A stretch of 64,000 nt of DNA from Paracidovorax citrulli (GTDB lineage Bacteria; Pseudomonadota; Gammaproteobacteria; Burkholderiales; Burkholderiaceae_C): assembly GCF_900100305.1 (NCBI RefSeq), contig NZ_FNEY01000012.1:1-64000 (forward strand). Direction: 5' to 3'. The position numbers were made by a program, and so were the translations under genes. The notes beneath the pieces are model-generated. The model was given only the letters and a program-made list of their open reading frames with translations. It was not told the DNA's origin and ran no database searches. Shown piece after piece: positions 30,472 to 39,258 of this stretch (positions are counted from its first letter, which is position 1; every line of letters begins with the position of its first letter).

Positions 30472-31530
30472 ATGCAGGGAACGATTCTCGTGGGAACCGC
30501 CGGGCAGGGCATTCTGCGCAGCGCGGACGACGGCGCGAGCTGGCACCGCCTCGGCCTGAAGGAGGCCATCGAATTCGACGGCGTGGTGCGCAGCCTGCTG
30601 GTGGACCCGCACGACCCGAACCGGATCTTCGCGGGCGCGGATGCCGGCATCTGCCTGAGCGAGGACGCGGGCGCGCATTTCCGGCGCCTGGAGTCGCCGG
30701 CCAACGGCATGCACGTGTGGGCGCTGGCGATCGACCCGCGCGACGCGCGCACCATTTACGCCGGCACGGGCGCCCCGTCGCGGGCCGTGATGTTCCGTTC
30801 GCTGGACGGCGGCGCGAGCTGGACGCGGCTGCCCATCGAACTGCCGGAGTTCTGCGCGGGCGTGAACCGCCCCCGCATCCTCGCGATCGCGGTGGATCCG
30901 GACGACGGTTCCGTCTGGCTCGGCGTGGAGGAAGGCGGCGCCTGGCACAGCACCGACCGCGGCGACACCTGGCGGCGCGTGGACGATGCGGCGAGCGGCA
31001 TCGCCAACAGCGACATCCATTGCATCCGCATCCTGCCGGCCGCCGCCGGCCAGCCGAAAACGCACATCGTCGCCACGGTCAACTCGGTCTATACGAGCAC
31101 CGGGGGACCGGCCGGCCCCTGGGCCGCGGAGAGTTCGGCGGACCGCTTCGACGGCATGTACTACACGCGCATCCTCACGCCGCTGGAAGGCGACCGCGAG
31201 GTGCTGCTGGCCGCCATCGGCGACGGCACGCCGGGCACGCGCACGCAGCTCTATCGCTCCGAGGACCGCGGACAAACCTGGGCCCCGTCGCTGCTGCATG
31301 CGGTGCCGAACTCGACGTTCTGGGCGCTGGGCACGCATGCCGCCGACCCCGACCTGGTGTTCGCTGGCACCAAGTACGGCCATCTCTTCCGCTCCATGGA
31401 CGGGGGCCGGAGCTGGTTCAAGGACTGGCGCGATTTCAGCGAGATCACGGCCGTGGCCTGGACCCCCGTCGCCGCCGCCGTGAAGGCCCACCCGAAGTCC
31501 ACCCTCGGAGCGAAGCCCCACCATGACTGA
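30472..31530 (+). CDS. BNR/sortilin-like beta-propeller protein
   Basis: 352 aa, start at 30472 behind AAGGAGG. The sequence contains repeated BNR/Asp-box-like motifs: SADDGASWHRL, SEDAGAHFRRL, SLDGGASWTRLP, STDRGDTWRRV, SEDRGQTWAPS, SMDGGRSWFKDW. They form a 6-7-bladed propeller of the VPS10/glycosyl-hydrolase type. There is no signal peptide, so it should be cytoplasmic, which is unusual for this fold. No sialidase catalytic residues are evident. Position inside the catabolic operon suggests it binds a pathway intermediate or enzyme; this is inference. Its last 8 nt overlap the VOC gene. Confidence 0.75.
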   Translation: MQGTILVGTAGQGILRSADDGASWHRLGLKEAIEFDGVVRSLLVDPHDPNRIFAGADAGICLSEDAGAHFRRLESPANGMHVWALAIDPRDARTIYAGTGAPSRAVMFRSLDGGASWTRLPIELPEFCAGVNRPRILAIAVDPDDGSVWLGVEEGGAWHSTDRGDTWRRVDDAASGIANSDIHCIRILPAAAGQPKTHIVATVNSVYTSTGGPAGPWAAESSADRFDGMYYTRILTPLEGDREVLLAAIGDGTPGTRTQLYRSEDRGQTWAPSLLHAVPNSTFWALGTHAADPDLVFAGTKYGHLFRSMDGGRSWFKDWRDFSEITAVAWTPVAAAVKAHPKSTLGAKPHHD

Positions 31531-32002
31531 CATCCGCGCCGGGGTGGTGCGCCCCCGTATCCGCCGCACCCACCTGTCGCTGTTCGTGACCGACCCGTTC
31601 GCCTCGGCCGCCTGGTACGAGCGCATCCTGGGCATGCAGGAGACCGCGCGGGGCGAGCGCTGGGTGTTCATGAGCTTCGGCCGCAAGCACCACGACATCG
31701 CGCTGATCAAGCCCGAGCCGGGGCAGGTGGTGGGCGGCTGCGCGCTGCAGCACTACGGCCTGGAGATCGAGGGCGACATGGACGAGCTGCGCCGGCTCTA
31801 CGGCCAGTTGCTGCGCGCCGGCGTGGAGGTGGTGAAGACCACCGACCACAAGGTGGGCTACGGCCTGTACTTCAACGATCCGGACGGCCACCGCTTCGAG
31901 TTCTTCCTGGAGATGGTCCACGACGACGAGGAGGGCAAGCGCGTGCTGCAGGCCCACCACGCGCCCAGCGAGCCGTTCCGGCTCGAACCGCTGTTCGATT
32001 GA
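31523..32002 (+). CDS. VOC-family (extradiol dioxygenase/glyoxalase-like) protein
   Basis: 159 aa, overlapping the upstream stop by 8 nt. The fold signature is present: RRTHLSLFVTDPFASAAWYERILGM (metal ligand His17), a middle ALQHYGLEI supplying the second His, and YFNDPDGHRFEFFLEMV supplying the Glu. This HHE set is that of metal-dependent VOC enzymes, including type I extradiol dioxygenases and glyoxalases. Neighbouring FAD monooxygenase and alpha/beta hydrolase genes make ring cleavage the favoured role, but isomerase or lyase activity cannot be excluded. Confidence 0.8.
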   Translation: MTDIRAGVVRPRIRRTHLSLFVTDPFASAAWYERILGMQETARGERWVFMSFGRKHHDIALIKPEPGQVVGGCALQHYGLEIEGDMDELRRLYGQLLRAGVEVVKTTDHKVGYGLYFNDPDGHRFEFFLEMVHDDEEGKRVLQAHHAPSEPFRLEPLFD

Positions 32003-32053
32003 CGCGGCCCGGGCCGCCTTCCCTTCCACCCCTTCACTTCCATTCCCGACACC

Positions 32054-32659
32054 ATGACCAAGGCTGCCAATTTCAGCGTCTTCCACATCCGCAAGTGGTA
32101 TCTCCAGATCGAGGACACCCTGGCCGGCGAAACCGGCGCGCCCGCGGACGGCGAACCGCTGCGCAAGATCGTCATCGCCGCCTGCATCCACAACCCGTTC
32201 GCGGGGCGCTACGAGCCGGACCTGTCGTCGTGGATCGATCCCTCCCCGGAGCTGGGCCGCGAGTTCGGCCGCCGCGTCCAGGAAGCTGCCGCGGGCCGTG
32301 CGATCGAGAGCTACGGCAAGGCGATCGTGGTGGGCATCGACGGCGAGTACGAGCACGGCAACGCGCTGCTGACCAACCCCGCGGCCAATCCCATCCGCGA
32401 GGCCATCGGGGGCGGCAAGTCCTGGGTGCCGTCGTCCGGCAAGCGCGGTGGCCCGGGCACGTCGATCGACATCCCGCTCGCGCACAAGGACGCGCTGTAC
32501 GTGCGCTCGCATTACGACACCGTCACCGCGCAGTTCGCGGACGGCCCCAACCGCGACGAGGTGGTGCTGATCTGGGCCTTCGCCACGCGCGGCCGGCTCA
32601 ATGCCCGCCTGGGCGGCCTGAAGGCCTCGGAAATCCAGGGCCGGGACGGCCTGGTCTGA
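32054..32659 (+). CDS. DUF1185 'amino acid synthesis' family protein
   Basis: 201 aa. The protein matches the DUF1185/AA_synth family throughout: IRKWYLQIEDTLAGE, RKIVIAACIHNPFAGRYEPDL, GKAIVVGIDGEYEHGNALL, REAIGGGKSWVPSSGKRGGPG, IDIPLAHKDALYVRSHYD. I recall members as metal-dependent, hydrolase/cyclase-like proteins recurring in catabolic clusters with TctC and alpha/beta hydrolase genes; no activity is firmly known to me. Its presence supports a catabolic rather than biosynthetic operon despite the family name. It lies 9 nt before the hydrolase gene. Confidence 0.75.
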   Translation: MTKAANFSVFHIRKWYLQIEDTLAGETGAPADGEPLRKIVIAACIHNPFAGRYEPDLSSWIDPSPELGREFGRRVQEAAAGRAIESYGKAIVVGIDGEYEHGNALLTNPAANPIREAIGGGKSWVPSSGKRGGPGTSIDIPLAHKDALYVRSHYDTVTAQFADGPNRDEVVLIWAFATRGRLNARLGGLKASEIQGRDGLV

Positions 32660-32668
32660 GGGCGGGCC

Positions 32669-33529
32669 ATGGAACGGCGCGAACAGGTGATGTCCCTGAG
32701 GGGGCTGCGGTTCCACCTCACCGAATGGGGTGACCCGGCGGCCCGGCCCGTGGTGATGCTGCACGGCATCCGCGGGTATGCCGAGACCTTCGCGGGCCTG
32801 GCCGCGGCGCTGCAGCCGGATTTCCGCGTGATCGCCTTCGACCAGCGGGGACGCGGCCGGTCCGACTGGGATCCGGCGGGCGATTACTACACGGACACCT
32901 ACGTGGCCGACCTGGAGGGCATCGTGGATGCGCTGGGGCTGGAGGCCTTCGACCTGCTGGGCCATTCGATGGGCGGGATGAACGCCATCGTCTATGCGGG
33001 CCGGCACCCGGCGCGCGTGCGGCGGCTGGTGATCGAGGATGCCGGCCCGGGCGCCTTCGACGCCAGCGAGGGCGCGACCCGCATCCGCAGGGAGCTGGCC
33101 ATGACGCCCGCGTCGTTCCCGGACTGGGAGGCGGCAGCGGCCTTCATGCGCGCGCTGCGGCCCACGGTGACCGAGGAGGCACGGCTGCAGCGCCTGCAGA
33201 GCATGCTCTCGCCGCTGCCGCAGGGCGGCTTCACCTGGCGCTACGACCATGCCGGCATCGCCGCGGCGCGCCTGCATCCCGATCCCGCCCGGGCGGTGGA
33301 CCTGGAGGCCAGCCTGCGCGCGATCGCGTGTCCCACGCTGGTGGTGCGGGGCGGGCGTTCGGACTACCTGCAGCCGGCCATGGCCGAGCGCATGCGCGCG
33401 CTGAACCCGCGCGTCGAGGCCATCGAGATCCCGGATGCGGGGCACTACATCCACGACGACCAGCCCGTGCTTTTCGCGCAGGCGGTGGCCGGCTTCCTGC
33501 GGCGCGCGGCGGCGCACGCCCCGGCCTGA
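32669..33529 (+). CDS. Alpha/beta hydrolase
   Basis: 286 aa, possibly from 32669. It has the oxyanion HGIRGYAETF, the nucleophile elbow GHSMGG (Ser100), a C-terminal acid near RGGRSDYLQP, and the catalytic His at ~259 (DAGHYIHDD). FDQRGRGRSDWDP and the cap region are typical of C-C bond hydrolases (MhpC/BphD group) and of lactonases; the two cannot be told apart by eye. In the same run as a ring hydroxylase and a VOC protein, hydrolysis of a ring-cleavage product is the natural hypothesis. 20 nt separate it from the NIPSNAP gene. Confidence 0.8.
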   Translation: MERREQVMSLRGLRFHLTEWGDPAARPVVMLHGIRGYAETFAGLAAALQPDFRVIAFDQRGRGRSDWDPAGDYYTDTYVADLEGIVDALGLEAFDLLGHSMGGMNAIVYAGRHPARVRRLVIEDAGPGAFDASEGATRIRRELAMTPASFPDWEAAAAFMRALRPTVTEEARLQRLQSMLSPLPQGGFTWRYDHAGIAAARLHPDPARAVDLEASLRAIACPTLVVRGGRSDYLQPAMAERMRALNPRVEAIEIPDAGHYIHDDQPVLFAQAVAGFLRRAAAHAPA

Positions 33530-33549
33530 TTCCCTGAAGAGAGAGTTCC

Positions 33550-33846
33550 ATGATCCACGAAATCCGGACCTACACGCTGGTGCCTGGCGGCACGCGCGAA
33601 TACCTGCGCCTGTACAACGAAGCGGGCCGCGAGGTGCAGACCCGCCTGCTGGGCGGCCTGGTGGCGGTGCTCACGCCGGAAAGCGGCGACCTGAACCAGC
33701 TCATCTACCACTGGGTCTTCGACAGCTATGAAGAGCGCGTGCGCCGCCGCGCGCAGCTGATCGCCGACCCGGCCTTCACCGAATTCCGCAAGTCGGTCCG
33801 CAACCTGCTGGTGAGCCAGGACAGCCGGCTGCTCAGCCCGGCCTGA
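33550..33846 (+). CDS. NIPSNAP-family protein
   Basis: 98 aa, start behind AGAGAG. It matches the NIPSNAP dimeric alpha/beta-barrel fold: MIHEIRTYTLVPGGTREYLRLY, GGLVAVLTPESGDLNQLIYHW, SYEERVRRRAQLIADPAF. Bacterial members occur frequently in aromatic and xenobiotic degradation operons, and some relatives are monooxygenase-like, but the activity of this one is unknown. It is translated just before the FAD monooxygenase, with which it may work. Confidence 0.85.
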   Translation: MIHEIRTYTLVPGGTREYLRLYNEAGREVQTRLLGGLVAVLTPESGDLNQLIYHWVFDSYEERVRRRAQLIADPAFTEFRKSVRNLLVSQDSRLLSPA

Positions 33847-33876
33847 AGCGCCGCGTCCACGAAAGGCTGCAAGGCG

Positions 33877-35567
33877 ATGACATTTCCCACTGAAGTCCAG
33901 GTCCTCGTCGTCGGCGCGGGGCCGGTCGGGGCCACGATCGCGAACCTGCTGGGGGGCTACGGCGTGTCCGTGCTGGCCGTGGACCGCAGCCCGCAGGTGC
34001 TCGACTACCCCCGCGCGGTCGGGCTCGACGACGAGGCGCTGCGCACCTTCCAGGCGGCCGGCCTCGCCGATCGCATGCTGCACGACATGATCCAGAACGT
34101 GCCCATGCGCATGTATACCGCGTCGCGCCGCTGCTTCGCGGAGATCCTGCCCAGCACGCGCGAATTCGGCTGGTTCCGCCGCAACCTGTTCTCGCAGCCG
34201 CTGGGCGAGGCGGTGCTGCGCGAAGGGCTGCAGCGCTTCGCGCACGTGCACCTGCGCCTGGAGACGGAGCTGCTGGACCTGGAGCAGGATGCCCACGGCG
34301 TGACCGCCGTGCTGCGCGACGCGCAGGGCGTGGAGCACCGGGTGCGCGCGCAGTACCTGGTGGGGTGCGATGGCGGGCGCAGCCGCGTGCGAGAGGGCAT
34401 CCTGAAGCTGCCTTTCGAGGGGCGCACCCATCCCGCGAAGTGGGTGGTCATCGAGTGCGACCAGGATCCGCTGGACGCGCCCTATACGGCGCTGCACTGC
34501 GACCCCGAACGGCCCTACGTGTGCCTGCGCCTGCCTTACGGGTTGCGGCGCTGGGAGTTCATGCTGTTTCCCGGGGAGGACGGCGAGCAGATGCTGGCCC
34601 CGGAGAAGGTGCGCGAGCTGCTGGGCCGGCATGTCGCGCATCCTGAGTCGCTGAACGTGATCCGGGCGCGCGTCTATACCCACAATTCGCGCGTGGCGGG
34701 ATCGTTCGTGGTCGGGCGCGTGTGTCTGGCGGGCGACGCGGCGCACATCACGCCGCCCTGGATCGGGCAAGGGCTGAACGCGGGTCTGCGCGACGCCTTC
34801 AATCTGTCGTGGAAGCTCGCCTGGATCCTGCACGGGCGGCTGCGGCCCGAGCTGCTTTCCAGCTACCACGACGAGCGCCACGCCCATGCCAAGGCGATGA
34901 TCGACCTCGCGGACCTGTTCGGCGCCATGCTGTCGCAGCGCAACCGTGCCCTGGCCTGGCTGCGCGACTGCTTCTTCCTGTCGGTGCGCAACATCCCGCG
35001 CGTACGCGACTACGTGCTGCAGATGAAGTTCAAGCCCATGCCGCGCTTCACGCGGGGCATCGTGCAGGACAGCGGGGACGCGCGCCGCGACGAGGTGGTC
35101 GGCCGCATGTTCATCCAGCCCCTGGTGGAGTGCGCGCCCGGCCGCCACCAGCGGCTGGACGACGTGGTCGGCCCGCGCTTCGCCGTGTTGAGCTGGTGCG
35201 AGGACGCCCTGGCCGGCGCGCCTGCGCAACTGCTGGAGCAACTGGAGCGGCTGGGCTGCGGGCGCTACGTGGCCGTGCGCTCGCGCGGCGCCGCGGCGGA
35301 TGCCTGCGCGCCCGCCCAGGGGGGCGCATCGAGGATGTGGAGAACACGCTGCATTTCTGGTTCCAGGACCGCGGCGTGGACTGGGTGCTGATCCGTCCCG
35401 ACCGGTTCGTGGCGGCCGCGGGCCGCCGGGGCGATGCGGCGGCGCAGCTCGCCGCCTTCTGCGATGCCGTGCTTGCGCCCGGGATGCACGGGGCGGCCGG
35501 GGCGCGGGCGGGCACCGCTTCGCAGGCCGTACCCCACCCCGGGGCAGAGCCGGCCCTGACGGCATGA
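33877..35567 (+). pseudogene. MhpA-like FAD aromatic hydroxylase, frame broken at a G run
   Basis: The first frame (33877-35391) encodes GAGPVGATIANLL (FAD site from residue 13), the mid-protein VGCDGGRSRVREGI, and GDAAHITPPWIGQGLNAGLRDAFNL (about 286-310), all hallmarks of 3-(3-hydroxyphenyl)propionate hydroxylase-type class A monooxygenases. At the G6 run 35319-35324 the homologous sequence jumps frame: the real C-terminus ([20 protein letters not shown], then [14 protein letters not shown]) continues to a stop at 35567. One missing G would account for it. The gene is either inactivated, a sequencing error, or rescued by slippage. The intact product would be about 563 aa. Its end overlaps the ribosome binding site of the next gene. 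Confidence 0.75.
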
Positions 35568-35578
35568 AGGAGCCCGCG

Positions 35579-37000
35579 ATGTATCCCGAGCTTTCCCTGT
35601 TCATCGGCGGCTGCTTCCAGGGCGGTGGTGCCGGGCAGTCCGTGCACGACCCGGCCACGCTCGACGTGCTGGGGCACCTGCCCTGGGCCGGGCCCGCCGA
35701 GGTCGAGGCGGCGATCGAGGCCGCGCACCGCGCCTTCCCGGCCTGGCGCGACAGCTCGCCGATGGAGCGATCCGCCGTGCTGCGCAAGGCCGCCGGTCTC
35801 GCCCGCGAGCGGGCCCGGGACATCGGCCGCGGCATCACGCTGGACAACGGCAAACCCCTGTCCGAGGCCGTGGCCGAGGTGCTCAACGCCGCGGAGCACC
35901 TGGAATGGCATGCGGAGGAATGCCGGCGCATCTACGGCCGCGTGGTGCCGCCGCGCGATCCGTCGGTGCGGCAGTGGGTGGTGCGCGAACCCGCCGGCGT
36001 GGTGGCCGCGTTCAGCCCCTGGAACTTTCCGTTCGGGCAGGCGGCGAAAAAGCTGGCCGCGGCGTTGGGCGCGGGCTGCACGGTGGTGCTCAAGGGGCCC
36101 GAGGAATCGCCCAGCGCCATCGTCGCGCTGGCGCGGCTGTTCCACGACGCGGGGCTGCCCCCGGGTGCGCTCAACCTGGTCTGGGGCGTGCCGGCGGACA
36201 TCTCCCGCCAATTGATCGAATCGCCGCGCGTGCGGGTGGTGTCGTTCACGGGCTCGGTGCCCGTGGGCCGGCAGATCGCCGCGCTGGCCGGAACCCATCT
36301 CAAGCGCACCACGATGGAGCTCGGCGGCCACGCCCCCGTGCTGGTGTTCGACGATGCCGACGTGGACGAGGCCGCCGCCGCGCTGGCGCGCATGAAGGTG
36401 CGCAACGCCGGGCAGGTGTGCGTATCGCCCTCGCGCTTTTTCGTGCAATCCGGCATCTACGGCCGCTTCGCGGAGCGCTTCATCGAAGCGCTGGGCGCGG
36501 TGAAGATGGGCCCCGGCCTGGAAGAGGGCGTGCAGATGGGGCCGCTCATCCACGCGCGCCGGCTGCAGGCGGTGCAGGGCCTGGTGGACGATGCCGTCGG
36601 CGCCGGCGCGACGGCGTCCACGGGCGGGCAGCGCGTGCGCGGGCGGGGCCATTTCCTGGCCCCCACCGTGCTGCAGGACGTGCCCCCGGGCGCGCGCATC
36701 CTGCGGGAAGAGCCGTTCGGCCCCCTGGCGGTGCTCGCGCGCTTCGACACCGTGGACGATGCGTTGCGCCAGGCCAATGCGCTGCCCTTCGGGCTGGCGT
36801 CGTACGTCTTCACGCAATCGCTGCGGGTATCCACGCGCGTGGCCCGCGGGCTGGAGGCCGGGATGGTCAACATCAACCATTCCGGCATGGCCCATCCCGA
36901 GCTGCCCTTCGGCGGCGTGAAGGACAGCGGCTTCGGCAGCGAGGGCGGCACCGAGTCCTTCGACAGCTTTCTCGTGACCAAGATGGTCACCCAACTCTGA
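35579..37000 (+). CDS. NAD(P)-dependent aldehyde dehydrogenase
   Basis: 473 aa, start at 35579 behind AAGGAG; an ATG at 35564 overlapping the previous stop is the alternative. Active-site Glu247 lies in MELGGHAP and the catalytic Cys281 in AGQVCVSP; cofactor-binding [12 protein letters not shown] and FTGSVPVG are present. The sequence resembles succinate-semialdehyde/aromatic-aldehyde dehydrogenases. It is the first of two adjacent but clearly different paralogues, suggesting two aldehyde intermediates or one broad and one specific enzyme. 23 nt precede the second. Confidence 0.85.
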   Translation: MYPELSLFIGGCFQGGGAGQSVHDPATLDVLGHLPWAGPAEVEAAIEAAHRAFPAWRDSSPMERSAVLRKAAGLARERARDIGRGITLDNGKPLSEAVAEVLNAAEHLEWHAEECRRIYGRVVPPRDPSVRQWVVREPAGVVAAFSPWNFPFGQAAKKLAAALGAGCTVVLKGPEESPSAIVALARLFHDAGLPPGALNLVWGVPADISRQLIESPRVRVVSFTGSVPVGRQIAALAGTHLKRTTMELGGHAPVLVFDDADVDEAAAALARMKVRNAGQVCVSPSRFFVQSGIYGRFAERFIEALGAVKMGPGLEEGVQMGPLIHARRLQAVQGLVDDAVGAGATASTGGQRVRGRGHFLAPTVLQDVPPGARILREEPFGPLAVLARFDTVDDALRQANALPFGLASYVFTQSLRVSTRVARGLEAGMVNINHSGMAHPELPFGGVKDSGFGSEGGTESFDSFLVTKMVTQL

Positions 37001-37023
37001 GCCGGCATGGCACGGCCTCTTTT

Positions 37024-38472
37024 ATGCTGAACCTGCAAGATCCTTCCCTGCTGCGCGACCGCTGCTTCGTGGACGGCCGCTGGACCGCCGGCGAGCGCAC
37101 CCTGGCCGTGGCCGATCCCGCCACCGGCGCCACCGTGGGCCACGTGCCCCGCATGGGCCCTCCGGAAACCCGCGAGGCCATCGAGGCGGCGCACCGCGCA
37201 TGGCCCGCGTGGCGCGCGCGCACGGCCGGCGAGCGCGCCGCGCTGCTGGCACGCTGGCATGCACTGATCCTGGCGAACCAGGACGATCTCGCGCGCATCA
37301 TGACCGCGGAGCAGGGCAAGCCCCTGGCCGAGGCGCGCGGCGAGATCGGCTACGCGGCCTCCTTCATCCAGTGGTTCGCCGAGGAGGCGAAACGTGTCTA
37401 TGGCGAGACGGTGCCCGCGCCCGTGGCCTCGCAGCGCATCGTGGTGGTCCGCGAGCCCGTGGGGGTGTGCGCCGCCATCACGCCGTGGAACTTTCCCGCC
37501 GCGATGATCACCCGCAAGGCCGGGCCGGCCCTGGCGGCCGGCTGCACCATGGTGGTCAAGCCGGCCAGCCAGACGCCGCTCACCGCGCTCGCCCTGGCGG
37601 CGCTGGCCGAGCGCGCGGGAATTCCGCCGGGGGTGCTGTCGGTGGTGACCGGGCCGGCCGGAGAGGTCGGCACCGAGCTGGCGATGAACCCGCTGGTGCG
37701 CAAGCTGAGCTTCACCGGCTCCACCGAGGTGGGCCGGCACCTGATGCAGCAGACGGCGGCCACGGTGAAGAAGGTATCGATGGAGCTGGGCGGGAATGCG
37801 CCCTTCATCGTGTTCGACGATGCCGACCTGGACGCCGCGGTGGAGGGCGCGCTGGTCTCGAAGTTCCGCAATGCCGGCCAGACCTGCGTATGCGCCAACC
37901 GGCTCTACGTGCACGCGCGCGTGTACGACGCGTTCGCGCGCAAGCTCGTGGAGGCCCTGCGGGCGCTGCGCGTCGGCCCGGGCGCCGAGGAGGGCGTGCG
38001 GATCGGTCCGCTGATCGACGACGCCGCGGTGCGCAAGGTGGAGGAGCACATCGCGGACGCGGTGGCCGGCGGCGCGCAGGTGGCCCTCGGCGGGCGGCGC
38101 CATGCGCTGGGCCGCAGCTTCTTCGAGCCGACCGTGCTCACGGGCGTGACGCAGCGCATGCGCGTGGCGCGCGAGGAAACCTTCGGCCCGCTGGCGCCGC
38201 TGTTCCGCTTCGAGACCGAAGACGAGGTGGTGGCGATGGCCAACGATACCGAGTTCGGGCTGGCGAGCTATTTCTACGCCCGCGACCTCGGCCGCGTATG
38301 GCGCGTGGCCGAGCGCCTGGAGTACGGCATGGTGGGCGTGAACACGGGGCTGATCTCCAACGAGGTCGCGCCGTTCGGCGGCATCAAGCAGTCCGGCCTG
38401 GGGCGCGAGGGCTCGCGCCACGGCATGGACGATTACCTCACCCTCAAGTACATCAACATGGCCGGCATCTGA
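37024..38472 (+). CDS. Succinate-semialdehyde-type dehydrogenase
   Basis: 482 aa. Catalytic Cys288 (AGQTCVCANR) and Glu254 (MELGGNAP) are present, with PWNFPAAMITRK, FTGSTEVGRHL and the C-terminal FGGIKQSGLGREGSRHGMDDY characteristic of GabD-like NAD(P)-dependent succinate-semialdehyde dehydrogenases. By eye it is closer to GabD than the upstream paralogue. In this operon it may oxidise succinic semialdehyde or a related aldehyde produced by ring cleavage, feeding the TCA cycle; this is inference. It lies 41 nt before the nitroreductase gene. Confidence 0.85.
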   Translation: MLNLQDPSLLRDRCFVDGRWTAGERTLAVADPATGATVGHVPRMGPPETREAIEAAHRAWPAWRARTAGERAALLARWHALILANQDDLARIMTAEQGKPLAEARGEIGYAASFIQWFAEEAKRVYGETVPAPVASQRIVVVREPVGVCAAITPWNFPAAMITRKAGPALAAGCTMVVKPASQTPLTALALAALAERAGIPPGVLSVVTGPAGEVGTELAMNPLVRKLSFTGSTEVGRHLMQQTAATVKKVSMELGGNAPFIVFDDADLDAAVEGALVSKFRNAGQTCVCANRLYVHARVYDAFARKLVEALRALRVGPGAEEGVRIGPLIDDAAVRKVEEHIADAVAGGAQVALGGRRHALGRSFFEPTVLTGVTQRMRVAREETFGPLAPLFRFETEDEVVAMANDTEFGLASYFYARDLGRVWRVAERLEYGMVGVNTGLISNEVAPFGGIKQSGLGREGSRHGMDDYLTLKYINMAGI

Positions 38473-38513
38473 CGCGGCCCGCGCGATCTCTTTTCAGAAA
38501 CCAGGAGTTTTCC

Positions 38514-39128
38514 ATGTCCCAGTCTCTTCCGCTCCGGCAGCCCGACCATCCGATCCACAGCGTATTCACCGACCGCTGGTCGCCCCGCGCCTTCACCGGC
38601 GAGCCCATCCCGGAGCCCGGCCTGCTGGCCCTGCTCGAGGCCGCCCGCTGGGCGCCGTCGGCCTACAACGCCCAGCCCTGGCGGTTCATCTACGCCCGGC
38701 GCGATACCCCGAGCTGGGATCCCATCTTCCAGGCGCTGGAGCCCTTCAACCAGGGATGGGCCGGGCGGGCCGCGGCCCTGGTGGCGGTGGTGTCCGCCGA
38801 GCAGGCCGTGTTCCCGGGCGAATCCGCGCCTGCGCCGAATGCCTGGCATGCCTTCGATGCAGGGGCCGCCTGGGCCAGCCTCGCGCTGCAGGCCACGCTG
38901 TCCGGCTGGTCGGCCCATGCCATGGCCGGCTTCGATGCCGGGGCCGTGCGGCAGGCGGCGGCCATCCCCGAGGGCTATGCGGTCCAGGCCGTGGTGGCGA
39001 TCGGCCGCCGGGGCGACAAGGGCGTGCTGCCCGAGGGGCTGCAGTCGCGCGAGTCGCCCAACGGCCGCCTGCCGCTGGCGCAACTGGCCTCGGAAGGGCG
39101 CTTTCCCGCAGGAGCGGCGGGCGCCTGA
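38514..39128 (+). CDS. Nitroreductase family flavoprotein
   Basis: 204 aa, start behind CCAGGAG. The N-terminus has the FMN phosphate/ribityl motif region RWSPRAFTGEPIPE and ARWAPSAYNAQPWRFIYARR, typical of small nitroreductase-like FMN proteins. The central FDAGAAWASLALQATLSGW and GYAVQAVVAIGRRG complete the fold. These dimeric enzymes reduce nitro groups, quinones or enones with NAD(P)H. As the last gene before the operon terminator it hints at a substrate or intermediate with a nitro, quinone or enone group, but this cannot be resolved. Confidence 0.8.
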   Translation: MSQSLPLRQPDHPIHSVFTDRWSPRAFTGEPIPEPGLLALLEAARWAPSAYNAQPWRFIYARRDTPSWDPIFQALEPFNQGWAGRAAALVAVVSAEQAVFPGESAPAPNAWHAFDAGAAWASLALQATLSGWSAHAMAGFDAGAVRQAAAIPEGYAVQAVVAIGRRGDKGVLPEGLQSRESPNGRLPLAQLASEGRFPAGAAGA

Positions 39129-39160
39129 CGTTTCCGGAGGCAGCCGGTTCCCCGGTTCAT

Positions 39161-39196
39161 GCCCGCGGCGCCGCTCCGGTGCAGCGGGCTTTTTTT
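39161..39196 (+). terminator. Terminator of the catabolic operon
   Basis: GCCCGC (39161-39166) pairs with GCGGGC (39184-39189), with further pairing inside, followed by seven T. It lies between the convergent nitroreductase and YCF48 genes and ends the twelve-gene plus-strand run. Confidence 0.8.
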
Positions 39197-39258
39197 GCGT
39201 CCGCCCGGCGCGTGGCGCGTGGCGTCTGGCTGCCTGATGGCCCCGCCGGCGGCAGGCG

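Noticed and set aside
33445-35931. An 828-codon minus-strand frame opposite the FAD monooxygenase
   Set aside because: It is an antisense shadow; the plus-strand genes have recognisable domains and ribosome binding sites.
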